Below, one piece after another: positions 28,341 to 37,057 of a stretch of DNA of 46,744 nt. The translations under genes were made by a program, and so were the position numbers. Each line of letters starts with the position of its first letter. The first letter of the stretch is position 1. The DNA is from an uncultured archaeon. Lineage in GTDB: Archaea > Thermoplasmatota > E2 > DHVEG-1. The notes below the pieces were generated by a model. It ran no database searches. It worked only from the letters and a program-made list of their open reading frames with translations, and was not told the DNA's origin. The stretch spans positions 1 through 46,744 of the forward strand of contig CABMCU010000052.1 in NCBI GenBank assembly GCA_902384685.1. The letters are read 5' to 3'.

Positions 28341-28390
28341 ATAAAACCGTGTCAATACTTCTGTTTCTAAGGATATGTTTTTATATAAAG
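28341..28390 (+). promoter_or_regulatory. recurrent promoter element copy (short-spacer type)
   Basis: ATAAAACCGTGTCAATACTTCTGTTTCTAAGGATATGTTTTTATAT. Confidence 0.85.
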
Positions 28391-28427
28391 ATATATGTTT
28401 CCAATCTATAGGTGGAGGTAAAGGATT

Positions 28428-28604
28428 ATGCCATGTGTTAAATGTGGAAATCAAAACATAGTTGACGGCACTTTGGGAACACCCACACATCCGGTAGTAA
28501 ATGTTTTTGAAGGAATTGCCAATCCAAAAGTCCAAAAATTAAAAACAGTTACTTGTTTAAATTGTGGATTTGTTGAAATATATCTGGATCGAGATAAACG
28601 ATAG
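28428..28604 (+). CDS. 58-aa zinc-ribbon protein MPCVKCGNQNIVDGTLGTPTHPVVNVFEGIANPKVQKLKTVTCLNCGFVEIYLDRDKR
   Basis: CxxC...CxxC; GGTGGAGG SD; promoter element upstream; absent from supplied ORF track. Confidence 0.8.
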   Translation: MPCVKCGNQNIVDGTLGTPTHPVVNVFEGIANPKVQKLKTVTCLNCGFVEIYLDRDKR

Positions 28605-28624
28605 AATTACTTTTTCTTTTTTTT

Positions 28625-28652
28625 TATTTTTATCTTTTCCAAACATTTAAAT
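28625..28652 (+). promoter_or_regulatory. promoter-half (TTTTTATCTTTTCCAAACATTTAAAT) without the GTGTCAATGC core
   Basis: Matches the long-spacer class downstream half; upstream of 28707. Confidence 0.6.
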
Positions 28653-28706
28653 AAAACAAGGGGATATTAACTCTTAACCTGATTTTATCAGAGGAGGAAT
28701 AACAAG

Positions 28707-29144
28707 ATGAAATATAAAATTTTAGGTATTATTATTTGTATGGTGCTGATATTACCTATGTTTTCTTTTACAACTGTTGCAGCTCAAGGTCCAAAATTAG
28801 AAATAAAAATAGTAGGTGGATTACCAATAAATCCCTTTATCCGTTATGTTGGAGGCGTTATAGGAAATGTCGGTGATGCTCCAGCATATAATATCTCTTG
28901 TAAAATGACAATAAAGGGTGGATTTGGCGGAACTATTAGTGAAACACAATATGGGTATACAAATGAAATACTTCCTAACAATGGCTATGCTATTGCAATA
29001 TTGGATACGGTTGGATTTGGTCCTGTTTTGATAACAATGACCGCATCAGCAACAAATGCAGAGAATGTGACAGGTACAGCAAAAGGATTTCAAATCGGTG
29101 GATTCACTTGGGTTCCCTTCTCATGGATTCGTATACTAACATGA
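28707..29144 (+). CDS. small secreted protein (Ig-like/CARDB-like beta domain)
   Basis: 145 aa; signal peptide MKYKILGIIICMVLILPMFSFTTVAAQ; GNVGDAPAYNISCKMTIKGGF. Confidence 0.6.
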   Translation: MKYKILGIIICMVLILPMFSFTTVAAQGPKLEIKIVGGLPINPFIRYVGGVIGNVGDAPAYNISCKMTIKGGFGGTISETQYGYTNEILPNNGYAIAILDTVGFGPVLITMTASATNAENVTGTAKGFQIGGFTWVPFSWIRILT

Positions 29145-29147
29145 GAA

Positions 29148-29197
29148 TCTTAAAACCGTGCCAATGCTTTTATTTCTAAAGATATGCTTTTATAGCA
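29148..29197 (+). promoter_or_regulatory. recurrent promoter element copy (short-spacer type)
   Basis: CTTAAAACCGTGCCAATGCTTTTATTTCTAAAGATATGCTTTTATAG. Confidence 0.8.
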
Positions 29198-29233
29198 AAC
29201 AGTGCTATATAATTTTACATAAGGGGAAGAATT

Positions 29234-30703
29234 ATAAGAAAAATCGTCTCGTTTGGAAAGAGCTTTGCCTTTATCGTCGTTGGATTATTAATCTGTAGTG
29301 GACTGGGACTGATACCAATTCCAACGCAAGCGATTATTAACGATAGTAAATATGATTTTATCATCATCACGCCAATGGATTTTTCAAATGAGTTACAACC
29401 ATTGGTAACGCATAAAGAACAACACGATATTGTAACAAGAATTGTCACCCTTGATGACATCTACGGTGGTATCTATTTCTCTGCACAAGGGAGAGATGAT
29501 GCGGAAAAAATCAAATATTTCATAAAAAATGCAAAAGAACAATGGAACATTAGTTATGTTATGCTCGTCGGAGGGAAAGAAGAACTCCCTGTCAGATATG
29601 CCGTGTACTACGACAATTCTTCCAGAGAGTATTCTACTGTTCCCTTGTTACATCAGCTGTTTTCTCCTCTATACTCTGTCGAGTCCACTGGCGTAATCAC
29701 TGATCTGTATTATGCTGATATTTATGATAAAAACGGTAGTTTTTGTTCTTGGGATTCAAATCAGAACGGCTTTTTTGGGGAAGTAACTCCATCTGGTGCG
29801 ATTGATGATGTTGATTTATATCCGGATGTAGGTATTGGACGATTGCTGTGTCATTCGTCAGAGGAAGTTACGGTTGTTGTAAATAAAATCATCAACTATG
29901 AAAACACAGCATATGGCTCAGAGTGGTTCCATAATTTGGTTCTCTGCGGAGGAGACACTCATCCGTATACATGGCAAGAAATATTGATTGGTTTAGCGGT
30001 ACAAAATCTTACGGGATTGAGTTATCATATTGCTTTTGAAGGGGAATATATGAGTGAGCTGGTGGCAATACTTCTTAATAATTTTACGGCAAAGAAATAT
30101 TATGCCAGTAGTCTTTTTGGAATAAAGACAAATAGACTCACGGCGAAAAATATGAACCTAGCAATTAATGACGGTGCCGGGCTCGTTATGTTCAATTTCC
30201 ATGGTGCACCAACATCTATTGCGACGCATCCTCCCTTTAATAATAAAAGATGGATGCCTATGTCGTTTCCATCTGGGTATAATATATCTAATGTTCAGAA
30301 ATTGACCAATGGCGACAAATTACCGGTTATCGTTTTCAGTGCGTGTTCCTGTGGGGATTTTGATACAATACCCAACCCGATTGCTTGGGAGTTCGTGAAT
30401 AAAAAAAACGGTGGTGCGATCGCTAGCTTTGCATTAACAACGATGGGAGATATCCTCCCGTCAACTGCTTGTACTGAAACCATGACTGGCCATACCACCA
30501 TGAGTATTTTTGAAGCATATAGAGAAGGCATTCATTCCATTGGAGACCTCTGGGCACAGTCCATTATACGATATTTGAACGATGATTGGGCATGGAAAAT
30601 AAACGAGAATTTACTAAAAAATGTATTATTAAACTATTTGGCTCTTGAAGAATGGATTCTCTTTGGTGATCCGACGTTGGAAATTGGTGGGTATTCCTCA
30701 TAA
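29234..30703 (+). CDS. secreted gingipain-like C25 peptidase; non-ATG start proposed
   Basis: ATG ORF starts at 29375, but the in-frame upstream region encodes signal peptide (ATA)RKIVSFGKSFAFIVVGLLICSGLGLIPIPTQA preceded by AGGGGAAGAA; C25 motifs YVMLVGGKEELPVRY, DVGIGRLLCHS, VMFNFHGAPTS, VFSACSCGDFD, LFGDPTLEIGGY. Confidence 0.8.
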   Translation: MRKIVSFGKSFAFIVVGLLICSGLGLIPIPTQAIINDSKYDFIIITPMDFSNELQPLVTHKEQHDIVTRIVTLDDIYGGIYFSAQGRDDAEKIKYFIKNAKEQWNISYVMLVGGKEELPVRYAVYYDNSSREYSTVPLLHQLFSPLYSVESTGVITDLYYADIYDKNGSFCSWDSNQNGFFGEVTPSGAIDDVDLYPDVGIGRLLCHSSEEVTVVVNKIINYENTAYGSEWFHNLVLCGGDTHPYTWQEILIGLAVQNLTGLSYHIAFEGEYMSELVAILLNNFTAKKYYASSLFGIKTNRLTAKNMNLAINDGAGLVMFNFHGAPTSIATHPPFNNKRWMPMSFPSGYNISNVQKLTNGDKLPVIVFSACSCGDFDTIPNPIAWEFVNKKNGGAIASFALTTMGDILPSTACTETMTGHTTMSIFEAYREGIHSIGDLWAQSIIRYLNDDWAWKINENLLKNVLLNYLALEEWILFGDPTLEIGGYSS

Positions 30704-30739
30704 TCGAGAAACCCCTCTTTTCCTTCTTTTTTTTATTTT

Positions 30740-30792
30740 AAGTTAAAACCGTGTTCATGCTTGAGATATTCTTGATCATGGATTTATATACG
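30740..30792 (+). promoter_or_regulatory. recurrent promoter element copy (diverged)
   Basis: AAGTTAAAACCGTGTTCATGCTTGAGATATTCTTGATCATGGATTTATATA. Confidence 0.6.
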
Positions 30793-30842
30793 AGAATCAT
30801 TTAGGGTGAACGAAATATCACAATTGTGGCTATTTTCCCCTG

Positions 30843-31760
30843 TTGAAAGTTAAAATAATTTCGACTATAGTACTATATCATAATCATATTAAGACCATTG
30901 ATATTCAGTATAAACGAATGCTTGTTGCTATGCTTTCTTTACAGAGTGGCTCAAGAACGATCCCGCGGGAAACAGTCCAGCGGTTCCAAAAAAAGGTTTT
31001 TTCTTTTTATCAACAGAACAAACGCGAGTTACCTTGGAGAAACACGACGGATCCGTATAAGATCCTTGTTTCTGAGTTGATGTTGCAGCAGACACAGGTG
31101 TCTCGAGTTATTTCGTATTATGAGCGGTGGATTGCTCGCTGGCCGACTATTTCTGATCTTGCGTCTGCGTCACGTGCGGAGGTGTTGAAGGCGTGGATGG
31201 GACTAGGGTATAACACCCGAGCAGTGTATCTGCATAAGGCTGCGCAGAAAATTGTTGCTGAGTACGATGGGGATGTGCTTACGGCGATGAAACAGTATCA
31301 AGAAATCCCTGGTGTTGGGCGGTATACCGCTCAAGCAGTGCAGATTTTTTCGAGGAATACGGATCTTGTGACGGTTGATACGAATATCCGGCGGATCTTC
31401 ATTGCAGAGTTTCATCTCTCTGAGGAGTTGTCCATGAGGGAGCTTTGGGGGTATGCCGAGCAGTGTCTCCCCTTGGGGCGGAGTCGGGAGTGGCATAACG
31501 CGTTAATGGATTATGGTGCGTTGCATCAGACGGCAAAGAAAACAGGCATCCGCTCGGTATCCCAGCAATCAGAGTTCGAAGGATCTGATCGGCAGAGACG
31601 CGCTGCGGTGTTACGTCTTCTTCTGAGTGGCCCGGCTTCGTTTGATACTATCCATCGTGCACTGGGAGGAGAGCGGATGAAGATAAGAAAAATTCTAGGT
31701 AAAATGGTTGACGAGGATCTCCTGGTTCTGCAGAACAAGAGGTATCAGGTGAAAGAATAA
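30843..31760 (+). CDS. mutY: MutY-like A/G-specific adenine glycosylase (HhH-GPD), apparently lacking the 4Fe-4S cysteines
   Basis: LPWRNTTDPYKILVSELMLQQTQV, IPGVGRYTAQAVQIFSRNTDLVTVDTNIRR; true start probably an internal Met (e.g. MLSLQSG). Confidence 0.85.
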   Translation: MKVKIISTIVLYHNHIKTIDIQYKRMLVAMLSLQSGSRTIPRETVQRFQKKVFSFYQQNKRELPWRNTTDPYKILVSELMLQQTQVSRVISYYERWIARWPTISDLASASRAEVLKAWMGLGYNTRAVYLHKAAQKIVAEYDGDVLTAMKQYQEIPGVGRYTAQAVQIFSRNTDLVTVDTNIRRIFIAEFHLSEELSMRELWGYAEQCLPLGRSREWHNALMDYGALHQTAKKTGIRSVSQQSEFEGSDRQRRAAVLRLLLSGPASFDTIHRALGGERMKIRKILGKMVDEDLLVLQNKRYQVKE

Positions 31761-31779
31761 GCATGATGCTTTGAACTTG

Positions 31780-32382
31780 TTATGTTACTTTTACTGACAA
31801 CGAAGAAAGGTCCCTGCGTAGTTGATCAAGGTCTTGAAAGAGAATCCCATGGATCCCGATGGTTTCTGCACCATCAATAAATTCGCTCCGGTCATCGACA
31901 AATACTGTTTCCTGGGGCTCTACCCGTAATTTTGTAAGGAGAATCTGATAGATTTTTTTCTCTGGTTTCCGTGTTCCTTCCGCGCAAGAAAAAACCGTAA
32001 CATCGAACATGTCATAGTGCTGTTTTTGGAAAAACCGCATCGCAGGATATTCGGTGTTTGAGAGGAACCCGGTGAGGTAGCCGTTTTGTTTGAGGAGTGA
32101 TACAAACTGGAATACCTCTTTGTTTTCTTGGTAGACGTTTTTGAAGGCTTTTTCCCAGAGCGAGAAGATTCTTGGTGAATGATTTTTCCATTCAGGTGAG
32201 ATGATTTCCCAGAGGGATTGTTCTGAGATTGTTCCTTTCTGGAATGATTCTGCGTATTTTCTGTATGCGTTGCTTAACGAATGTTCGGTCATCTGCAGCT
32301 GTTTCGCACAATACTTTAGCAGACCTTTGGTAGGGTTTTCGATAAGAACGCCGCCCCAGTCGAATGCGATGGCTCTGATCAT
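31780..32382 (-). CDS. HAD-superfamily hydrolase
   Basis: 200 aa; IRAIAFDWGGVL, GFLSNTEYP, KPEKKIYQILL, VFVDDRSEFIDGAE. Confidence 0.9.
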   Translation of the reverse strand: MIRAIAFDWGGVLIENPTKGLLKYCAKQLQMTEHSLSNAYRKYAESFQKGTISEQSLWEIISPEWKNHSPRIFSLWEKAFKNVYQENKEVFQFVSLLKQNGYLTGFLSNTEYPAMRFFQKQHYDMFDVTVFSCAEGTRKPEKKIYQILLTKLRVEPQETVFVDDRSEFIDGAETIGIHGILFQDLDQLRRDLSSLSVKVT

Positions 32383-32504
32383 GCGTGAGGAGGAATTTTT
32401 CTGTATTCAAAAATGTTCCGGCATTAGAATATTGAATTGATTACACCTAGGAAAGAATTGGACGGAACTCCACTATTATCACACAAGTAGAGCATCTTTT
32501 TTAT

Positions 32505-33033
32505 TTTTTGAAGAATTGTTACTACATTATCGAGGTTAATAGTGATGTGATTGCGGCGATGAAATAGTATCAAGAGATCTCTCGTGTTGGGCGACATACT
32601 GTTCAAGCTGTGCAGATTTTTCCGATGAATGTGGATCTTGTGACGGTTGATACGAACATCCGGCGGATCTTTATCGCGGAGTTTCATCTTTCTGAAGATG
32701 TATCCACACCTGAACTGTGGGAGTATGCCGGTCGATTTTTCCCCGTAGGTCGGAGTCGTGAGTGGCATGATGCGTTAATGGATTTATGGTGTGTTACATC
32801 AGACGACAAAGAAAACTGGGATGCACTATGTAGCTCAGCAGTCGCAGTTCGAAGGATCTGATCGGCGATTACGCGCAGCTATTCTACGTCTGCTTCTGGG
32901 TGGTCCGTCTTCATTTGAGGACATTCACCAAACACTTGGCGGAGAACAGATGAGGTTGAGGAAAATCCTGGATAAAACGGCTGACGAGGAAATTTTAGTT
33001 CTGCAGAACAAGCGCTCTCAAGTGAAAGAATAA
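32505..33033 (+). pseudogene. mutY 3'-fragment pseudogene
   Basis: Nucleotide match to ~31250..31760 with CAG->TAG (gatgaaaTAGtatcaag) and a 1-nt insertion (gatttatgg vs gattatgg). Confidence 0.85.
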
Positions 33034-33127
33034 CGATGATGTTATGAAGTTGTTATACTCCCTTTCCTGATTACTTAGAAAGTTCACGGCGTAACTGATC
33101 AATGTCTTGAAAAACAATCCCGTGGTG
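33034..33127 (-). pseudogene. remnant of HAD gene 3' end
   Basis: Resembles 31757..31860 (gtaactgatcaatgtcttgaaaaacaatcccgtgg vs gtagttgatcaaggtcttgaaagagaatcccatgg). Confidence 0.65.
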
Positions 33128-33180
33128 TTATTTTTTTATTTGTAATAAAATATATTAATATTGAAAAGAACTCTATATCT

Positions 33181-33546
33181 ATGATGTTCCTGAAAGGACT
33201 ATTGAATCTTCTGATCATGAGTTTTACGATAGTTATCTTGTTTTTACCAGTTTTAGTGTTCTTCCATGAAGGAACACACTATATTATGTACACCTCGGAA
33301 GGAATAGAAGTAACCTCGTTTCATGTTCTGGATTCTGACTCCTTGAAGAAAGGAACAAGTGGATACATAACAACTGTGAAAGAATCAAGATATTGAAATC
33401 AGGTACAAGAGGGGATTGCATTGCTCGCTTCATGTTTCTTTTTAGCATCGACTCTCGTGTTCTGCCTCATCAAGGTACTCAAACCGTTCACGATTCGCCA
33501 GTTGGAGTTAATGGGAGTGAGAAGAAAAGCCACGATTACTCAATAA
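33181..33546 (+). pseudogene. HExxH membrane metallopeptidase-like ORF interrupted by in-frame TGA
   Basis: MMFLKGLLNLLIMSFTIVILFLPVLVFFHEGTHYIMYT...KESRY[TGA 33394-33396]NQVQEGIALLASCFFLASTLVFCLIKVLKPFTIRQLELMGVRRKATITQ*. Confidence 0.6.
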
Positions 33547-33607
33547 AATAGAATTCATACTCATAAAATATTTTTTTCGAAAGAATGTTTTTTAAGATAG
33601 TCACTGT

Positions 33608-36268
33608 TTAGATATAACCGTTATTATATAAATAAACGACAACGACGCAGGCTATAATCACCGCAACAACAATAAGTAATGCTAGAAAGATCCATGGAAA
33701 TTCTGCCGTTGTCTCAATATCATACATCTTCGTAAGAGAATCTAGGCTAGGGTTGTAGGAATAATCCCTTTTCCCATCAGAATCGGTATCAAGAAGATAG
33801 CTTCCGTTTGCAAGTTTCTGTGTTGTCGTGATAAGACCGGTACCGTTCGTATAAAACGAATCATTGAGTCCGTCGTTATTGCTGTCGAAAAGGAATCCGA
33901 GATCACGAACAAAGTATACATCGATGAATACAGAGAATGTTGCTTGCTCTGATACGGTGGTATTATCTGTTGCAGTCGCTGTGATCACATATTTCCCTGG
34001 TGAGTCCCAGGCGTGTGGAAGGGAATAAATAGTCCCATTCTGTAGGAAAGTACTGGTGTTTTGAGTCTCATCACCCCAGATCATCGTATATTGGAGGGGA
34101 TCATTATCTTGGTCAGTTGAATACACGGAATATGTATATGTCTTGTTTTTTGTTCCTGTTCTTGTTCCATTGATGACAGGTGTTGTTGGTCGGTTTTGTT
34201 GCGAATTGTTTTGCTGTGTTATCACACATGTTGTCGTATCAGTGTTTGTCGCTCCTAGATTATCAGTCACCGTAAGAGTTACCGTATATGTCCCGGTTTT
34301 AGAATAGGTATGTCGAACTGTTGTTCCGGTTCCGTTTGTAGTATCACCAAAAACCCAGAGCCATTTCGTGATGGTTCCATCTGAATCATTGCTCTTCGAC
34401 CCATCAAATGTTATTTCGGTATTCACAAAACCGTTATAGGGTTCACCAGCGGATACATCCGCAATTGGTCGTATATTTGGTGTTTCATCACCACCTCCAC
34501 CACCACCTCCTCCTCCACCACCGTAGCTTGTTGGGGTAAAGGTGTACCATTTTCGGGTGTAATTACCATTACCAGTATCAGTCGCATTTACCCAAACCTT
34601 ATAAGTCGTTGAATACGCCAGTCCCGAAAGGAAGAGTGCTTTTGTTCCATTGGTTGCATCGGTAGCACTGCTGTTTTGTCCGTTACTGCATTGGATGGAC
34701 CAAGAGATGTTATCACCTTCAAGATCATTTATTGGAATGCTCCAATACAGGCTCACCACGTTTGTTGAAGAACCATTCCCTGGAGAAGGCGTACCAAACA
34801 CTGGCGGATTGTTACCCTTTGCTTTGGTTGTAAACGTATAAATCACAGACGAATTCACATGACCATCATATGCAGTGACTCTCCACCAATACTGCGTATT
34901 CCACCCACTTGAATAACTTGAATTGAGATCTCTCACAGTCGTATTCGCGACAACATTATTATTCTGTTGAGCTTTTATCCACGAATACGGATTATTCGAC
35001 GTGCTGTACCAGAAACATACTGTCGTTGAATTTCCATCCAAATCACTCACCGTGACATTTGTCGCATGATATCGATTTACTCCAGTACTCCCATTATCAG
35101 AAGATGGATTACTGAACGTTGGCGGACGATTTGACCACGGTTCAGACTTGGTCGTAAACGTAAACCATTTCCGAATATACAGACCACTCCCCGCAGGGGT
35201 TGGATCAGTCGCATTCACCCATACCTTATAAGTAGTTGAGTACGCAAGTTCAGAAAGAGATAATGATTTTGTTCCACTAGCTGCACCAGCTGCGCTGTTC
35301 GTTTGTCCATTACTACACTGAATAGTCCAATCAAAACTTTCTGCATCTGTGATTGAGATACTCCAGCTCAGAGCAAGTGGATTTCCTGTAGAACCATTCC
35401 CAAGAGAAGATGTTCCATATACAGGTGGTGTATTTGCTTTTGTTGTGAACGTAAACCACCTGCGAGTATACAGACCACTCCCCGTGGGAGTCGGATCGGT
35501 CGCATTCACCCACACGGTATACGTTGTTGAATATGCTAACCCTGACAACGGCAACGATTTCGTCCCATTGATTCCTGTCCCACTGTTGCTTTGTCCATTG
35601 TTGCACTGTGTAGTCCAACTGAATGTATCCCCCTGAGGATCACTAATCGGAATATCCCAACTGAGACTCAACGGGTTCCCTGTAGACCCATTCATCGGAG
35701 AAGGTGAACCGAAGATCGGAGGTGTATTTCCTCCAGAACAAATAATTTTAAAATTTTGAGTAGCAGCAGCTGGACAAGCAAACGTATACATAGTGTCTAC
35801 GAGCATATTCTTTAAAATAACCCCCTCGTTTGTACAGAGATTCACCGTTGTATATTCGCTTCCGCCAACCTCCGCGATACTCCAGAACATAGTGAGAGTG
35901 GTAGGTGATTCTCCATCCTCAGGCTCCCATCTTATCGATAAATTCCAGACTTTCGCGGTATCAGGATATTGCCGGTAATCACTCCACAAGTAATTATACG
36001 GGATGGGGAGGTAATCTTTCAAATAAGCACGAATATAAGGGTACATTGGTGGTGGCGATTTTACAACATCATGAACATCCGCAGGGGGGCCGTCATTCGC
36101 ATCAGGCGCTTCACCAAAGACGATAGAATCGGTCTTTCCACTGGATTCACTAAAGTTCAAAGTACACTCCCATGCGATTTCATCCGCTTGAATAGTATAC
36201 GTGTAAGGGATGAATACAGATGTGAGGAAGAACAAAATTATTCCAAGAATTAGCAGAATTTTTCTCAT
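33608..36268 (-). CDS. large cell-surface protein: shared N-terminal domain, Fn3-like repeats, PKD domains, C-terminal TM
   Basis: Start likely MRKILLILGIILFFLTS at 36268 (ORF to 36367); repeats NGSTGNPLSLSW...TKSLPLSGLAYSTTYTVWVNATDPTP; PKD FDGSKSNDSDGTITKWLWVFGDT; TM WIFLALLIVVAVIIACVVVVYLY. Confidence 0.8.
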   Translation of the reverse strand: MRKILLILGIILFFLTSVFIPYTYTIQADEIAWECTLNFSESSGKTDSIVFGEAPDANDGPPADVHDVVKSPPPMYPYIRAYLKDYLPIPYNYLWSDYRQYPDTAKVWNLSIRWEPEDGESPTTLTMFWSIAEVGGSEYTTVNLCTNEGVILKNMLVDTMYTFACPAAATQNFKIICSGGNTPPIFGSPSPMNGSTGNPLSLSWDIPISDPQGDTFSWTTQCNNGQSNSGTGINGTKSLPLSGLAYSTTYTVWVNATDPTPTGSGLYTRRWFTFTTKANTPPVYGTSSLGNGSTGNPLALSWSISITDAESFDWTIQCSNGQTNSAAGAASGTKSLSLSELAYSTTYKVWVNATDPTPAGSGLYIRKWFTFTTKSEPWSNRPPTFSNPSSDNGSTGVNRYHATNVTVSDLDGNSTTVCFWYSTSNNPYSWIKAQQNNNVVANTTVRDLNSSYSSGWNTQYWWRVTAYDGHVNSSVIYTFTTKAKGNNPPVFGTPSPGNGSSTNVVSLYWSIPINDLEGDNISWSIQCSNGQNSSATDATNGTKALFLSGLAYSTTYKVWVNATDTGNGNYTRKWYTFTPTSYGGGGGGGGGGGDETPNIRPIADVSAGEPYNGFVNTEITFDGSKSNDSDGTITKWLWVFGDTTNGTGTTVRHTYSKTGTYTVTLTVTDNLGATNTDTTTCVITQQNNSQQNRPTTPVINGTRTGTKNKTYTYSVYSTDQDNDPLQYTMIWGDETQNTSTFLQNGTIYSLPHAWDSPGKYVITATATDNTTVSEQATFSVFIDVYFVRDLGFLFDSNNDGLNDSFYTNGTGLITTTQKLANGSYLLDTDSDGKRDYSYNPSLDSLTKMYDIETTAEFPWIFLALLIVVAVIIACVVVVYLYNNGYI

Positions 36269-36323
36269 TGATTGTACCTCATCTGTTTTTGTATGAGATA
36301 TATAACGTATTTCATTCGGCTCC

Positions 36324-37013
36324 TCATGTTTTCCGTTTATACATGAAAAAAGCAAAGATAATAACAATGACGATTACACTGATACCGAGAAGTATCGGAA
36401 GGACTTCTAGATCACTCTCACCGATGATCTGGAAATGATGCAGGGTGCCATTTGATAGAAAGGAATATGAGTGTTCGGTGAGTAGGTTTGCCACAACGGT
36501 GTTGTTCTCGTAGACTTTAAATGAGTTAAACCCGCTTTTTGCTGCTTGAGCGGGATCCCAGTTGATGCTGATTGTTATTGGAGAATTATTTTCTGATACC
36601 CAAATGATGGAAAGGTTCCATTCCATGCGTGGAGAGAGGATGTATTTATACTCTTGCAGTAACTTGTTAAAAGGGATGGAGAACGATGTGGTAAACCAAG
36701 CACGAATATAAGGGAGCATTGGTTGTGCTGGGGGTTCTGGTATGTCGAGATCATCCGTATCATCTGATGCATTCGGTGAGCCTCCAAGGATTACAGTCTT
36801 TCCGGATCCTGATGGTTCAGTTATCTGAAGAGTCAGGTTCCATGGATCTTGTTGTGCAGATACAATCAAAGATGGGATATTTGTGTTCGAGAGAGTCTCA
36901 ATTCCTGTTCCAAATAGACTTACGATGATTGTAATGAATAGAATTCTTTTCATACGATATGTTCGTGATGAATCGTTACGTTTCATAGATATCAACAGAT
37001 TTTTTTTCAGCAT
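36324..37013 (-). CDS. secreted/membrane-anchored protein, shared N-terminal domain only
   Basis: PWNLTLQITEPSGSGKTVILGGSPNASDDTDDLDIPEPPAQPMLPYIRAWF...; C-term TM VLPILLGISVIVIVIIFAFFMYKRK. Confidence 0.75.
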   Translation of the reverse strand: MLKKNLLISMKRNDSSRTYRMKRILFITIIVSLFGTGIETLSNTNIPSLIVSAQQDPWNLTLQITEPSGSGKTVILGGSPNASDDTDDLDIPEPPAQPMLPYIRAWFTTSFSIPFNKLLQEYKYILSPRMEWNLSIIWVSENNSPITISINWDPAQAAKSGFNSFKVYENNTVVANLLTEHSYSFLSNGTLHHFQIIGESDLEVLPILLGISVIVIVIIFAFFMYKRKT

Positions 37014-37057
37014 TCTATTAAATATGAAGATAAATTGTCTTAAGTTAAAGATACGCG

